From positions 1 through 22,212 of the IMG/VR virus record IMGVR_UViG_3300042451_001514: DNA of 22,212 bases; one strand, written 5' to 3'. This document shows positions 1 through 7,723 of the stretch, in pieces (the first letter of the stretch is position 1; each line of letters opens with the position of its first letter). Under the pieces are notes generated by a model. That model was given only the letters and a program-made list of their open reading frames with translations. It did not search any database and was not told where the DNA came from. A program made the position numbers and the translations under genes. Origin of the DNA: a virus.

Positions 1-156
1 GAAAAACCATTCAGTCAATTAGAGATTGGTGACCATGTTTATGGTAATAGTCAGTTAACTATTCCGCCGATTAACGCCAATTTTACGATTTCAAATGGCT
101 CAACATTTATTCAAATTGGTGGGACTTTAATTATTAATAAAGGAATCTGTGGTTAA
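1..156 (+). CDS. C-terminal end of a hypothetical protein (5' truncated)
   Basis: Frame 1 is open from the first base to a TAA at 154-156 and gives the last 51 residues of a protein that starts outside the window. The fragment is rich in Asn, Ile, Thr and Gly (for example the stretch NGSTFIQIGGTLIINKGICG at its end), which suggests a beta-rich virion protein. It lies 46 bases upstream of the Thr/Pro-rich protein at 203 on the same strand, so a tail-fibre or surface role is plausible from context. No family can be named from this piece. Confidence 0.6.
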   Translation, partial: EKPFSQLEIGDHVYGNSQLTIPPINANFTISNGSTFIQIGGTLIINKGICG

Positions 157-191
157 ATTTTTTTTAAAAGGTATAAAACAAAACAAATAGG

Positions 192-199
192 TATTTATT
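192..199 (+). promoter_or_regulatory. TATTTATT motif, candidate late promoter
   Basis: The octamer TATTTATT ends three bases before the ATG at 203. The same octamer with the same three-base gap occurs before the gene at 7724. If it is a -10-type element, transcription would begin at or next to the start codon. Promoter function is inferred from recurrence only. Confidence 0.4.
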
Positions 200-202
200 G
201 AC

Positions 203-1702
203 ATGGCGTTAGGTGTAAGAATTTTAAGTGATAATTTGAGTGGTCAAACCACAAATGTTACGTATTTTCCCGATACAGGAGGTACAATTAATTTAGGTAC
301 TCAAGTTTTTCCATTTAACTATATATCAAGTTATTATTACGGTATATATGATTGTTATGTTCCAACATATGGTTACACATATTCATTAAATGTACCAGCA
401 CCAACACCAACAGTAACACCTACACCAACAGTAACACAAACAACAACGCCAACAATAACTCCAACACCAACTAGTACATTTGGGTTGTCACCAACCCCAA
501 CTAGTAGTCAAACCGCAACACCGACTCAAACACAAACTAACACTCAAACACCTACAAATACTCAAACACCAACCGTAACACCAACTAGTACTTTAACACC
601 AACACCTTCCGTTACCATTGGATTAACTCCAACCGCAACTGCAAGTAATACACCAACACCGACAGTTACTCCAAGTATTACACCTACTAACACCGAAACA
701 CCAACTAATACCCCTACTAATACTGAAACTCCAACTAATACCCCTACTAATACTGAAACACCTACTAATACCCCTACGAATACTGAAACTTCAACATCGA
801 CACCTACTCAAACACCAACTAATACAGAAACCCCAACTAACACACCAACTAACACTCAAACACCAACTAACTCACTATGTAAAACTTATTTATTATTTGG
901 TGGAACAACAAATCAAACAACGTTTGCGGGTATTGATTGTGACGGATTCCCTTACGATTTCTTCTTAGAAGTTTTTGACACTCTAACCTATTGTGCTCAA
1001 AGTGTTATTATTGTTGATGGTGATGGTTTTGCAACTTATTTAGGTGGATGTCCTTTACCAACTCCAACCGCAACTCCAACAAATACTTCAACTCAAACGA
1101 CAACACCATCGGTTACATCAAGTAATACACCGACACCAACTGAAACACCGACTCAAACACCAACAAATACGGAAACGCCAACTAACACACCTACAAACAC
1201 TGAAACTCAAACACCAACACCAACAAACACTGAAACTCCAACTGAAACTCCAACTAATACACCGACCAATACGGAAACTCCAACTAATACACCGACTAAT
1301 ACGGAAACTCCAACTAATACACCGACCAATACAGAAACTCCAAGTGAAACTCCAACTAATACACCAACCATTACTAACACTCAAACACCAACAAGTACTC
1401 CAACAAATACTGTAACTGTAACGCCAAGTGTAACTGTTGGATTAACCCCAACACCTACCCCAACTCATAGTAGAATTTCATTTACCGTTTACCCAGGTAG
1501 TGTTCAATTAGACGCTTGTAATCAAGTAAACCCATCAACAACAATTTATGGTGATGACCCACAATTTGATTTATCAACTCAATTTTGGAATGTACCTAAC
1601 GGTAGTTCAACAATTAATATGTCAGGTTACTATCAAAATAATGGTTATGTAGTTCAACTTGATTTAAATGGTTTTACTATTGGATTTGGTGTATTATGCT
1701 AA
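203..1702 (+). CDS. Mucin-like Thr/Pro-repeat virion surface protein
   Basis: This 499-residue protein is built as beads on a string. An N-terminal module (about 1-62, with a YFPDTGGTINLG segment and many Tyr) is followed by a long Thr/Pro/Asn/Glu repeat. A Cys-containing module lies at about 226-283, then a second Thr/Pro stretch, then a C-terminal module at about 424-499 whose core (DAC...TIYG...FDL..FWN...GYY) is homologous to a module in the protein at 1978. The 10-residue unit PTNTPTNTET is repeated in tandem in both Thr/Pro stretches. There is no signal peptide or membrane segment. Low-complexity Thr/Pro shafts separating globular modules suggest an extended, possibly O-glycosylated fibre or capsid decoration; this is inference. 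The start is supported by the open N-terminal module and the TATTTATT motif just upstream. Confidence 0.7.
   Translation: MALGVRILSDNLSGQTTNVTYFPDTGGTINLGTQVFPFNYISSYYYGIYDCYVPTYGYTYSLNVPAPTPTVTPTPTVTQTTTPTITPTPTSTFGLSPTPTSSQTATPTQTQTNTQTPTNTQTPTVTPTSTLTPTPSVTIGLTPTATASNTPTPTVTPSITPTNTETPTNTPTNTETPTNTPTNTETPTNTPTNTETSTSTPTQTPTNTETPTNTPTNTQTPTNSLCKTYLLFGGTTNQTTFAGIDCDGFPYDFFLEVFDTLTYCAQSVIIVDGDGFATYLGGCPLPTPTATPTNTSTQTTTPSVTSSNTPTPTETPTQTPTNTETPTNTPTNTETQTPTPTNTETPTETPTNTPTNTETPTNTPTNTETPTNTPTNTETPSETPTNTPTITNTQTPTSTPTNTVTVTPSVTVGLTPTPTPTHSRISFTVYPGSVQLDACNQVNPSTTIYGDDPQFDLSTQFWNVPNGSSTINMSGYYQNNGYVVQLDLNGFTIGFGVLC
701..790 (+). repeat. 30-bp in-frame tandem repeat (three units)
   Basis: Three consecutive 30-bp units, at 701-730, 731-760 and 761-790, each encode PTNTPTNTET and differ at a few bases only. 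Degenerate versions extend on both sides. The period is a multiple of three, so gain or loss of a unit would change shaft length without a frameshift. Confidence 0.85.
1251..1340 (+). repeat. 30-bp in-frame tandem repeat (second array)
   Basis: Three consecutive 30-bp units, at 1251-1280, 1281-1310 and 1311-1340, encode the same 10-residue unit as the array at 701-790. They use partly different codons (CCGACCAATACGG in place of CCTACTAATACTG). Within-array identity is higher than between-array identity, which suggests local unit expansion. Confidence 0.85.
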
Positions 1703-1735
1703 TAACAGAAATAAAAAAATTAAACACAAAATAAA

Positions 1736-1948
1736 ATGGCCTGTAGCAAATACACACTAACAAACACTGGAACAACTCAAGTGAATTTCAACTATAGAAG
1801 ATGTGACGACACAATGTGGGAATATCAAGTTGAACTAGAACCAAATCAGACAAAAAACATTTGGTTGATTGATAACTCTTATTCTATTGCTTCGTTATTC
1901 GTACCTAATGTTATTTTAATAAATGATGGTGTATTTCCACCAAACTAA
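1736..1948 (+). CDS. 70-residue stand-alone virion head module, paralogue of the next gene's N-terminus
   Basis: The protein starts MACSKYTLTNTG and ends at GVFPPN. Over its whole length it closely matches residues 1-70 of the protein at 1978; shared segments include NFNYRRCDD, WEYQVEL, PNQTKNIWLI and NGVFPP or DGVFPP. It stops where its neighbour runs on into a Thr/Pro shaft, so it is either a complete small anchor protein or a remnant that lost its shaft. The leader between 1703 and 1735 is A-rich with no Shine-Dalgarno sequence and no TATTTAT motif, so it is probably co-transcribed with the gene at 203. The short all-beta-looking sequence with two Cys suggests a small virion component, but no family is recognised. 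Confidence 0.7.
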   Translation: MACSKYTLTNTGTTQVNFNYRRCDDTMWEYQVELEPNQTKNIWLIDNSYSIASLFVPNVILINDGVFPPN

Positions 1949-1950
1949 AG

Positions 1951-1958
1951 TATTTATA
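1951..1958 (+). promoter_or_regulatory. TATTTATA motif, candidate late promoter
   Basis: The octamer lies directly after the stop of the 70-residue gene and 19 bases before the ATG at 1978. The rest of the leader is A-rich. It belongs to the set of motifs seen at 192, 7713, 8127, 12368(-), 13939(-), 15749, 17943(-), 17981 and 22151. Confidence 0.4.
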
Positions 1959-1977
1959 TTTAAAAGAAAATAAAACG

Positions 1978-3153
1978 ATGGCATGTAGTAAATATACTTT
2001 GACGAACACGGGTTCAACTATAATAAACTTTAATTATAGAAGATGTGACGATTCACTTTGGGAGTACCAAGTTGAATTAAATCCAAACCAAACTAAAAAT
2101 ATTTGGTTAATTAATAATACGTATTCAATTGCACCTTTATTTCAGAGTAGTGTAGTATTGGTTAATAACGGTGTATTTCCACCTGTTTACCCATCACCAA
2201 CACCTACAATGACACCATCGACTACTCCAACTAATACACCAACACCAAGTGTTACTGCAACTAATACACAAACACCAACAAATACTTCATCTAACACTCC
2301 AACACCGACTAACACTGAAACTCCAACATCAACACCTACACCAACAAATACTGAAACTCCTACTAACACACCAACTCAAACTCAAACAGGAACCCCTAAT
2401 GTAACCGTAACACCAACTAATACTGAAACCCCAACTAATACTCCAACTCAAACTCAAACAGGTACTCCTAACGCAACTCCAACACCTACTAACACTGGTA
2501 CACCAACTAATACACCTACACCTACTATCGCTAGAGTTTCATTTACAGTCTATTACGGAGCGACACAAGATGATGCTTGTGGTCAATACAATAGTACTTC
2601 AACGATTTACGGTAATAATCCACAGTTTGATTTATGTTCCGAATTTTGGAATGTTGCAACTGCAGGACCTACTGTTGATATGACAGGTTTCTATAAAAAT
2701 GGTAATTATGTTGTTGAACTTGATTCGAACGGTAATACGGTTGGACTTGGCTCATTATGTCAAACTTTAACACCAACACCAACAAATACTGAAACACCAA
2801 CGGCAACCCCAACAAATACTCAAACACCAACAAATACTACAACAGTTACTACAACTGAAACACCAACGGCAACCCCAACAACAACACCAACTGCAACATT
2901 TGGTTACTACACTTATAGTTTAGGTACTGGAGGAACAGCTAATGATGCATGTACCGACTTTATTTCAGCACCTAACACAATTTACGGTACAGTTGCTGGA
3001 GGACCTGGTCCAAATGCAGGTGAATTCTTATACTTTAATACTGCGTTAACAATACCTGTTGCTAACGGTTACTACTCTAACGGAACTGCTGCATTCCTTG
3101 TATCAGGAGGAGCGGGTGAAGTTACGGGTGTCGACCCAACAGCTTGTATCTAA
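1978..3153 (+). CDS. Mucin-like Thr/Pro-repeat virion surface protein with duplicated head and globular modules
   Basis: This 391-residue protein has five segments. Residues 1-74 form a head nearly identical to the preceding 70-residue protein. Residues 75-181 form a Thr/Pro shaft containing a 24-residue tandem repeat (PTNTETPTNTPTQTQTGTPN core). Residues about 186-261 form a module homologous to the C-terminus of the protein at 203. A second short Thr/Pro shaft (262-305) is followed by a C-terminal module (308-391) with the same DAC...TIYG...GYY pattern. The head-shaft-bead-shaft-bead architecture matches a fibrous virion decoration. The gene ends 21 bases before a strong terminator and closes the surface-protein operon. 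Function is inferred from composition and context only; the modules could be receptor-binding beads or glycan-displaying spacers. Confidence 0.7.
   Translation: MACSKYTLTNTGSTIINFNYRRCDDSLWEYQVELNPNQTKNIWLINNTYSIAPLFQSSVVLVNNGVFPPVYPSPTPTMTPSTTPTNTPTPSVTATNTQTPTNTSSNTPTPTNTETPTSTPTPTNTETPTNTPTQTQTGTPNVTVTPTNTETPTNTPTQTQTGTPNATPTPTNTGTPTNTPTPTIARVSFTVYYGATQDDACGQYNSTSTIYGNNPQFDLCSEFWNVATAGPTVDMTGFYKNGNYVVELDSNGNTVGLGSLCQTLTPTPTNTETPTATPTNTQTPTNTTTVTTTETPTATPTTTPTATFGYYTYSLGTGGTANDACTDFISAPNTIYGTVAGGPGPNAGEFLYFNTALTIPVANGYYSNGTAAFLVSGGAGEVTGVDPTACI
2341..2484 (+). repeat. 72-bp in-frame tandem repeat (two units)
   Basis: Two 72-bp units, 2341-2412 and 2413-2484, encode PTNTETPTNTPTQTQTGTPN plus four variable residues each, followed by a partial third unit. 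The repeat lies in the Thr/Pro shaft and keeps the reading frame. Confidence 0.8.
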
Positions 3154-3174
3154 AAAAACAAAATTAATATACTC

Positions 3175-3205
3175 AAAAACCCTTCACCTTCGTGGAGGGT
3201 TTTTT
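3175..3205 (+). terminator. Rho-independent terminator after the surface-protein operon
   Basis: A hairpin with arms 3175-3187 and 3192-3204 pairs AAAAACCCTTCAC with GTGGAGGGTTTTT, with one T.G wobble and a CTTC loop. A T-rich run follows (TTTTTTATTTTT). It separates the mucin-like genes from the glycosyltransferase operon. Confidence 0.85.
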
Positions 3206-3230
3206 ATTTTTATGTATAAAATAATAATAC

Positions 3231-4496
3231 ATGAAAATTTTCGTTCAAATCGCGGCTTACAGAGACCCTCAGTTGGTCCCAACAATTAAAGACATGTTGG
3301 CAAATGCCAAAAAACCAAATAACCTTGTTATCGGTATTGCAAGACAATATAGCGACGAAGATGGGTTTGATAATTTAGATGAGTATAGAAAGGACAAAAG
3401 ATTTAGAATCTTAGATATTCCTTATCAAGATGCCAAAGGTGTCTGTTGGGCAAGACATCAAGTTCAACAACTTTACAAAGGTGAAACATACACATTACAA
3501 ATTGATTCTCACATGAGATTTGTTAAGGATTGGGATGATATCCTTATCAAAATGATAAAGGGGTTACAGAAGGACGGGTATAAGAAGCCTCTACTTACGG
3601 GCTACGTTCCTTCTTTTGACCCCGATAATGACCCTGCAGGAAGAGCTCAAGATGCATGGAGAATGGTGTTTGACCGATTCATTCCTGAAGGTGCGGTATT
3701 CTTCTTACCTGAAACAATTCCAAGATGGAAAGAAATGAAAAAACCCGTGACCGCAAGATTCTACTCGGCTCACTTCTGTTTTACATTAGGTGAGTTTTCA
3801 ACTGAAGTTCAACACAACCCTGAATATTATTTCCACGGTGAAGAGATTTCAATCGCTGCAAGAGCTTACACTTGGGGTTATGATTTGTTTCACCCACACA
3901 TTCCTGTTGTTTTCCACGAATACACTCGTAAAGGTAGAACAAAACAATGGGATGATGATAAAACTTGGGGTCAACGAAATACCCATTCGCATTTAACAAA
4001 TAGAAAACTATTTGGTATGGATGGTGAAAAACAAGAAGGTCATGATGGGCCTTATGGATTTGGACCAGTTAGAACTTTGACTGATTATGAAAAATACGCA
4101 GGTATTCTTTTTTCAAAAAGAGCAATTGACAAACACACATTAGATAAAAATTACCCACCAAACCCATACAATTTTGAAACAGAACAAGAATGGAAAGATA
4201 GTTTCTGTATGATGTTCAAACACTGTATTGATATCGGATATTCTCAAGTTCCTGAAACAGATTATGAATTTTGGGTAGTTGCATTTCATAACGATAAAGA
4301 TGAAACTTTATTTAGAAAAGATGCAGACAAAAATGAAATTGCAGGTTTTATGAGAGACCCTGACAAATACTGTAAAGTATGGAGAGAATTCCAAACCGAT
4401 GAAATGCCTTCATACTGGGTTGTATGGCCTTACTCAGAATCTAAAGGATGGTGTGATAGAATCACAGGTAGATTAACCCACAATCACGTTAGTTAA
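3231..4496 (+). CDS. Glycosyltransferase of the Skp1 GlcNAc-transferase-like family (PF11397 type)
   Basis: The N-terminus (MKIFVQIAAYRDPQL) and the block from about residue 66 to 100 (KGVCWARHQVQQLY ... LQIDSHMRFVKDWD) are characteristic of the GlcNAc glycosyltransferase family typified by Dictyostelium Gnt1. Gnt1 transfers GlcNAc from UDP-GlcNAc to a hydroxyproline in a protein. The D92-S-H94 triplet is the expected metal and nucleotide-sugar binding motif. A later segment with HGEEISIAARAYTWGYDLFHP fits the acceptor and catalytic region. At 421 residues it is longer than the catalytic core, and the C-terminal quarter is unassigned. It starts after the terminator at 3175 and is coupled by TAATG to the next gene. 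The acceptor is unknown: the adjacent Thr/Pro proteins are attractive candidates, host glycans are the alternative. Confidence 0.8.
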   Translation: MKIFVQIAAYRDPQLVPTIKDMLANAKKPNNLVIGIARQYSDEDGFDNLDEYRKDKRFRILDIPYQDAKGVCWARHQVQQLYKGETYTLQIDSHMRFVKDWDDILIKMIKGLQKDGYKKPLLTGYVPSFDPDNDPAGRAQDAWRMVFDRFIPEGAVFFLPETIPRWKEMKKPVTARFYSAHFCFTLGEFSTEVQHNPEYYFHGEEISIAARAYTWGYDLFHPHIPVVFHEYTRKGRTKQWDDDKTWGQRNTHSHLTNRKLFGMDGEKQEGHDGPYGFGPVRTLTDYEKYAGILFSKRAIDKHTLDKNYPPNPYNFETEQEWKDSFCMMFKHCIDIGYSQVPETDYEFWVVAFHNDKDETLFRKDADKNEIAGFMRDPDKYCKVWREFQTDEMPSYWVVWPYSESKGWCDRITGRLTHNHVS

Positions 4497-5230
4497 TGAA
4501 TATTACGAGTATCCCTAAGTTTGTCGTTAATTTAGAAAGACGACCTGACCGATTAGAACATATCCAAAAAGAAATGGATTATATGGGATGGGATTATGAA
4601 GTATTCAAAGCAGTTGATTTAAATAATCATGGTGGTTGTACTCTATCCCATACTCAAATCATTAAAATCGCCAAAGAACGAAGGTATGATTCGGTCATGG
4701 TGATTGAGGATGATTGTACTTTTTTACCCTACTCAAAAGATTTAATTAATAAAATTGAAACCGAATCAGGCGAATTTGAATTTGGTGTTATTAATCTTTC
4801 TCCAACATTAAATCGACCAGTTAATCGTAGTATAGAACAACCATTATTTTTAGACATAACAAATTTACCACCAAAGAAAGAACACGAAAGAGGTATATTT
4901 GCAACTAACATGATGATTTATCATAATTCAATTTATGATAATGTTTTGGAAATGGAAAAACAGGAAATTTTAGGTTATTATGCAATTGACGATTATATCT
5001 ATCAATTTGTTTATCCCATCAAACCAAGTTATTCTCCAATATTACCAATTGCTCCGCAAATGAGTAGTTGGTCTGATGTATCTCAAGGACAATACAATAA
5101 TTTTTATACCCAAACTTATAATTGGAATCTATATAGTCCATATAAAATACCTTCAGAATATTTACACGGTACATTAACACACGAATTAAAAACAAATAAA
5201 CAACACAAAGAATTTACATATGTCAGTTAA
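4496..5230 (+). CDS. Glycosyltransferase family 25-like protein
   Basis: Family 25 includes lipooligosaccharide galactosyltransferases and collagen beta-galactosyltransferases. The marks seen here are the opening KFVVNLERRPDRLEHI (residues 8-23), the GCTLSH motif at 47-52 and the acidic VMVIEDDCTF motif at 68-77, in the expected order and spacing. At 244 residues it is a single-domain enzyme with no signal peptide or membrane anchor, so it should act in the cytoplasm of the infected cell. The ATG overlaps the upstream stop as TAATG, and its own end overlaps the next gene by 11 bases, so the four transferases look translationally coupled. Donor sugar and acceptor cannot be read from the sequence. 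Confidence 0.75.
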   Translation: MNITSIPKFVVNLERRPDRLEHIQKEMDYMGWDYEVFKAVDLNNHGGCTLSHTQIIKIAKERRYDSVMVIEDDCTFLPYSKDLINKIETESGEFEFGVINLSPTLNRPVNRSIEQPLFLDITNLPPKKEHERGIFATNMMIYHNSIYDNVLEMEKQEILGYYAIDDYIYQFVYPIKPSYSPILPIAPQMSSWSDVSQGQYNNFYTQTYNWNLYSPYKIPSEYLHGTLTHELKTNKQHKEFTYVS

Positions 5231-6038
5231 ATTTATTACATCAATATACAGCGATTTGTATGGTACTGAGTATGGTGGACGAATTGGTAGAGGAGGTCAT
5301 TATAGATATAGTTTATTATCACTCTTAAAAATGACTAATGCCGATTTCTTATGTTACACATCAGATAGAGAATTACCATCATTAATCTCATTTTTTTATG
5401 AAACACATGGTATATCACCAGATAAAGATGTTGAAATGACTAAAAAATCTGATAGATGTATTGAGGTACAATATAGTAAATTCCATTGGTGGTGGAATGA
5501 AGATAAATCTTATGATTATTATTATTGGATTGATGCTGGTCTATCACATTGTGGGTTAATCCCTGTAAAATATTTGACAGGAACTCATCCTGAACAAAGA
5601 TACTACGAATCAACATTATTTAACAACAATTTTTTAAACAACGTAATTGAAGATACTGGTGATAAATTTTTAATTCTTGGAAAAGAAAATGACCGAAATT
5701 ATTGGTCAGGTACATTAGACCCTAAGTGGTATACTAATTGGGAGAGAGGCCTTCACATTATTGGAGGATTGTTTGGAGGTCATAGAGATAAGTGGGACGA
5801 GATTGTAACATTATTTGAAACTTATACTAAAAATGTAATAACTGAGGATAAAGGTTTACCTCACGAAGAAAATATAATGACATTAATGTATTATAACCAT
5901 AAAGAATTATTTGAACGTAAACATTTTGATATTTGGTGGTGTAGAGATAACGCACCTGCAGGTGTTACAGATGAGATGTTTGAATTAAATAAAAGCTTTT
6001 TTAGAATTTTAGAAGAATTTAATAGAATATATGAGTAA
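5220..6038 (+). CDS. HtrL/YibB-like (WlaTC family) putative glycosyltransferase
   Basis: This 272-residue protein opens with a typical FITSIYSDLYG strand-loop and has YYWIDAGLSHCG at about 101-112, where D105 is the likely metal or sugar-nucleotide ligand. A GGLFGG segment follows near residue 180. These features match the HtrL/YibB group, which is linked to lipopolysaccharide or capsule decoration in bacteria and has a GT-A-like fold; biochemical proof in the family is thin. Its start codon lies 11 bases inside the previous gene and its end overlaps the next by 8 bases. The N-terminal half of the next gene has the same fold pattern (WIDGGL, GGFFGG), so the two are probably an ancient duplication. 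Substrate is unknown. Confidence 0.6.
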   Translation: MSVKFITSIYSDLYGTEYGGRIGRGGHYRYSLLSLLKMTNADFLCYTSDRELPSLISFFYETHGISPDKDVEMTKKSDRCIEVQYSKFHWWWNEDKSYDYYYWIDAGLSHCGLIPVKYLTGTHPEQRYYESTLFNNNFLNNVIEDTGDKFLILGKENDRNYWSGTLDPKWYTNWERGLHIIGGLFGGHRDKWDEIVTLFETYTKNVITEDKGLPHEENIMTLMYYNHKELFERKHFDIWWCRDNAPAGVTDEMFELNKSFFRILEEFNRIYE

Positions 6039-7707
6039 TATAACTTTAGTAACAGGAATATGGGATATTGGTCGAGGGGAATTGTCCGAAGGATGGTCAA
6101 GACCTTACCAACATTATTTAGATAAGTTTGAACAACTTTTGAAGTGTGACGAAAACATGATTATTTTTGGAGATGAAGAACTTCAAAAGTTTGTTTTTGA
6201 AAGACGAAGTGAGGAAAACACCCAATTCATACTTAGACCAATGTCTTGGTTTAGAGAGTCTGAGTTTTTTGATAAAATTCAAAAAATCAGAACTAATGAA
6301 AATTGGCAAAACTTAGCAGGTTGGTTAAAAGAATCAACTCAAGGTAGATTAGAAAACTACAATCCGTTAGTTATGTCTAAAGTATTTTTATTACATGACG
6401 CAAAAATCATGGACCGATTTAATTCTGAACACATGTTTTGGATTGACGGTGGTTTAACAAATACAGTTCACCAAGGATATTTTACACATGATAAAGTTCT
6501 TAATAATTTATCAAAATATATCTCCAAGTTTTCTTTTATTTGTTTTCCTTATGATGCCGAAAATGAAATACACGGATTTGAGTATAATAAGTTAAATTCA
6601 ATTGCAGGTGCTAAAGTCAATAAAGTTGCAAGAGGTGGATTCTTTGGTGGACCAAAACATACAATTGGTGATATTAATGGGATTTATTATGGTTTATTAA
6701 AATCAACCTTAGAAGAAGGTTATATGGGTACTGAAGAATCGATATTTAGTATTATGTGTTATAAACATTCTGATTTGGTTAATTATTTTGAAATTGAATC
6801 TAATGGTTTAGTTGGTAAATTTTTTGAAGATTTAAAAAATGATGACCTAAAGCCTAAATCAGAAAATATTCATAAAGAAACGAACACATTAGACATTAAT
6901 AAAGTTGGTTTATATGTTATTACATTTAATAGTCCAAAACAATTTTCAACTTTAATTGATTCGATGAATGCTTATGACAAAGATTATTTATTAAAAACTA
7001 AAAAGTATTTGTTAGATAATTCAAGTGATGAGTCGACATTTAATGATTATGCTAAATTATGTGAAGAAAATGGTTTTGAACACATTAAGAAAGATAATTT
7101 AGGGATTTGTGGTGGTCGTCAGTGGATTGCAGAACATTTCCAAAATAAAACAGATTTGGATTTTTATTTGTTTTTTGAGGATGACATGTTTTTTTATCCA
7201 AAAGAAGGTGATGTGTGTAGAAATGGTTTTAACAGATATGTCCCAAATTTATTTTCAAAAACATTACAGATTGTTAAAAAAGAAAACTTTGATTTCTTAA
7301 AACTAAATTACAGTGAATTTTTTGGCGATAACGGAACTCAATGGTCTTGGTATAATGTACCTCAAAGTGTTAGAGAAAAATATTGGCCAGGTAAAGACAG
7401 ATTACCTGTTCAAGGACTAGACCCAAATGCTCCGAGAGCGGTGTATGATTCGGTTAGTTCATTCCAAGGTATTCCATATGTAACGGGTGAAGTGTATTAT
7501 TGTAATTGGCCTCAAATCGTTACAAGAACAGGAAACCAAAAAATGTTTTTAGACACAACATGGGGACATCCATTCGAACAGACATGGATGAGTCATATGT
7601 ATCAGTTAGTTAAGAAGGGTGAATTGTATCCTGGTTTATTACTTATGACACCAACAGAACACGATAGATTTGAACATTACGAAAGAAGTTTAAGAAAAGA
7701 GTCATAA
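6031..7707 (+). CDS. Two-domain glycosyltransferase: HtrL/YibB-like plus GT2-like
   Basis: The 558-residue product has two enzyme-like halves. Residues 1 to about 260 start ITLVTGIWDIGRGEL, the HtrL/YibB signature, and carry WIDGGL at 137-142 and GGFFGG further on. Residues about 290-558 begin VGLYVITFNSPKQFSTLIDSM, a GT-A Rossmann-type start, and contain FFEDDMFF with acidic residues at 383-385, the DXD-like site of family 2 enzymes. A charged linker joins them near 270-290. A bifunctional enzyme could add two sugars in succession. It overlaps the upstream gene by 8 bases and is the last of the glycosyltransferase operon; the next gene has its own candidate promoter. Acceptor and donors are not identifiable. 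Confidence 0.65.
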   Translation: MSNITLVTGIWDIGRGELSEGWSRPYQHYLDKFEQLLKCDENMIIFGDEELQKFVFERRSEENTQFILRPMSWFRESEFFDKIQKIRTNENWQNLAGWLKESTQGRLENYNPLVMSKVFLLHDAKIMDRFNSEHMFWIDGGLTNTVHQGYFTHDKVLNNLSKYISKFSFICFPYDAENEIHGFEYNKLNSIAGAKVNKVARGGFFGGPKHTIGDINGIYYGLLKSTLEEGYMGTEESIFSIMCYKHSDLVNYFEIESNGLVGKFFEDLKNDDLKPKSENIHKETNTLDINKVGLYVITFNSPKQFSTLIDSMNAYDKDYLLKTKKYLLDNSSDESTFNDYAKLCEENGFEHIKKDNLGICGGRQWIAEHFQNKTDLDFYLFFEDDMFFYPKEGDVCRNGFNRYVPNLFSKTLQIVKKENFDFLKLNYSEFFGDNGTQWSWYNVPQSVREKYWPGKDRLPVQGLDPNAPRAVYDSVSSFQGIPYVTGEVYYCNWPQIVTRTGNQKMFLDTTWGHPFEQTWMSHMYQLVKKGELYPGLLLMTPTEHDRFEHYERSLRKES

Positions 7708-7712
7708 CAATA

Positions 7713-7720
7713 TATTTATT
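7713..7720 (+). promoter_or_regulatory. TATTTATT motif, candidate late promoter
   Basis: The octamer is three bases upstream of the ATG at 7724, exactly the geometry seen at 192-199. It sits in the 16-base gap after the glycosyltransferase operon, so the small downstream gene may be transcribed separately. Confidence 0.4.
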
Positions 7721-7723
7721 GTT

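Noticed and set aside
681-860. CRISPR-like regular repeats
   Set aside because: The units are contiguous with no spacers and translate in frame as PTNTPTNTET, so they are coding tandem repeats.
1044-1415. Open frames on both strands across the Thr/Pro repeat (also 1118-1384 minus and 2187-2369 minus)
   Set aside because: They are by-products of the low-complexity repeat. Their products are repetitive in Gln/His/Leu, Ser/Trp/Cys or Val/Gly and lack any start signal.
3059-3289. Open frame spanning the terminator at 3175
   Set aside because: It overlaps the end of the mucin-like gene in another frame and crosses a hairpin terminator; the product shows no structure.
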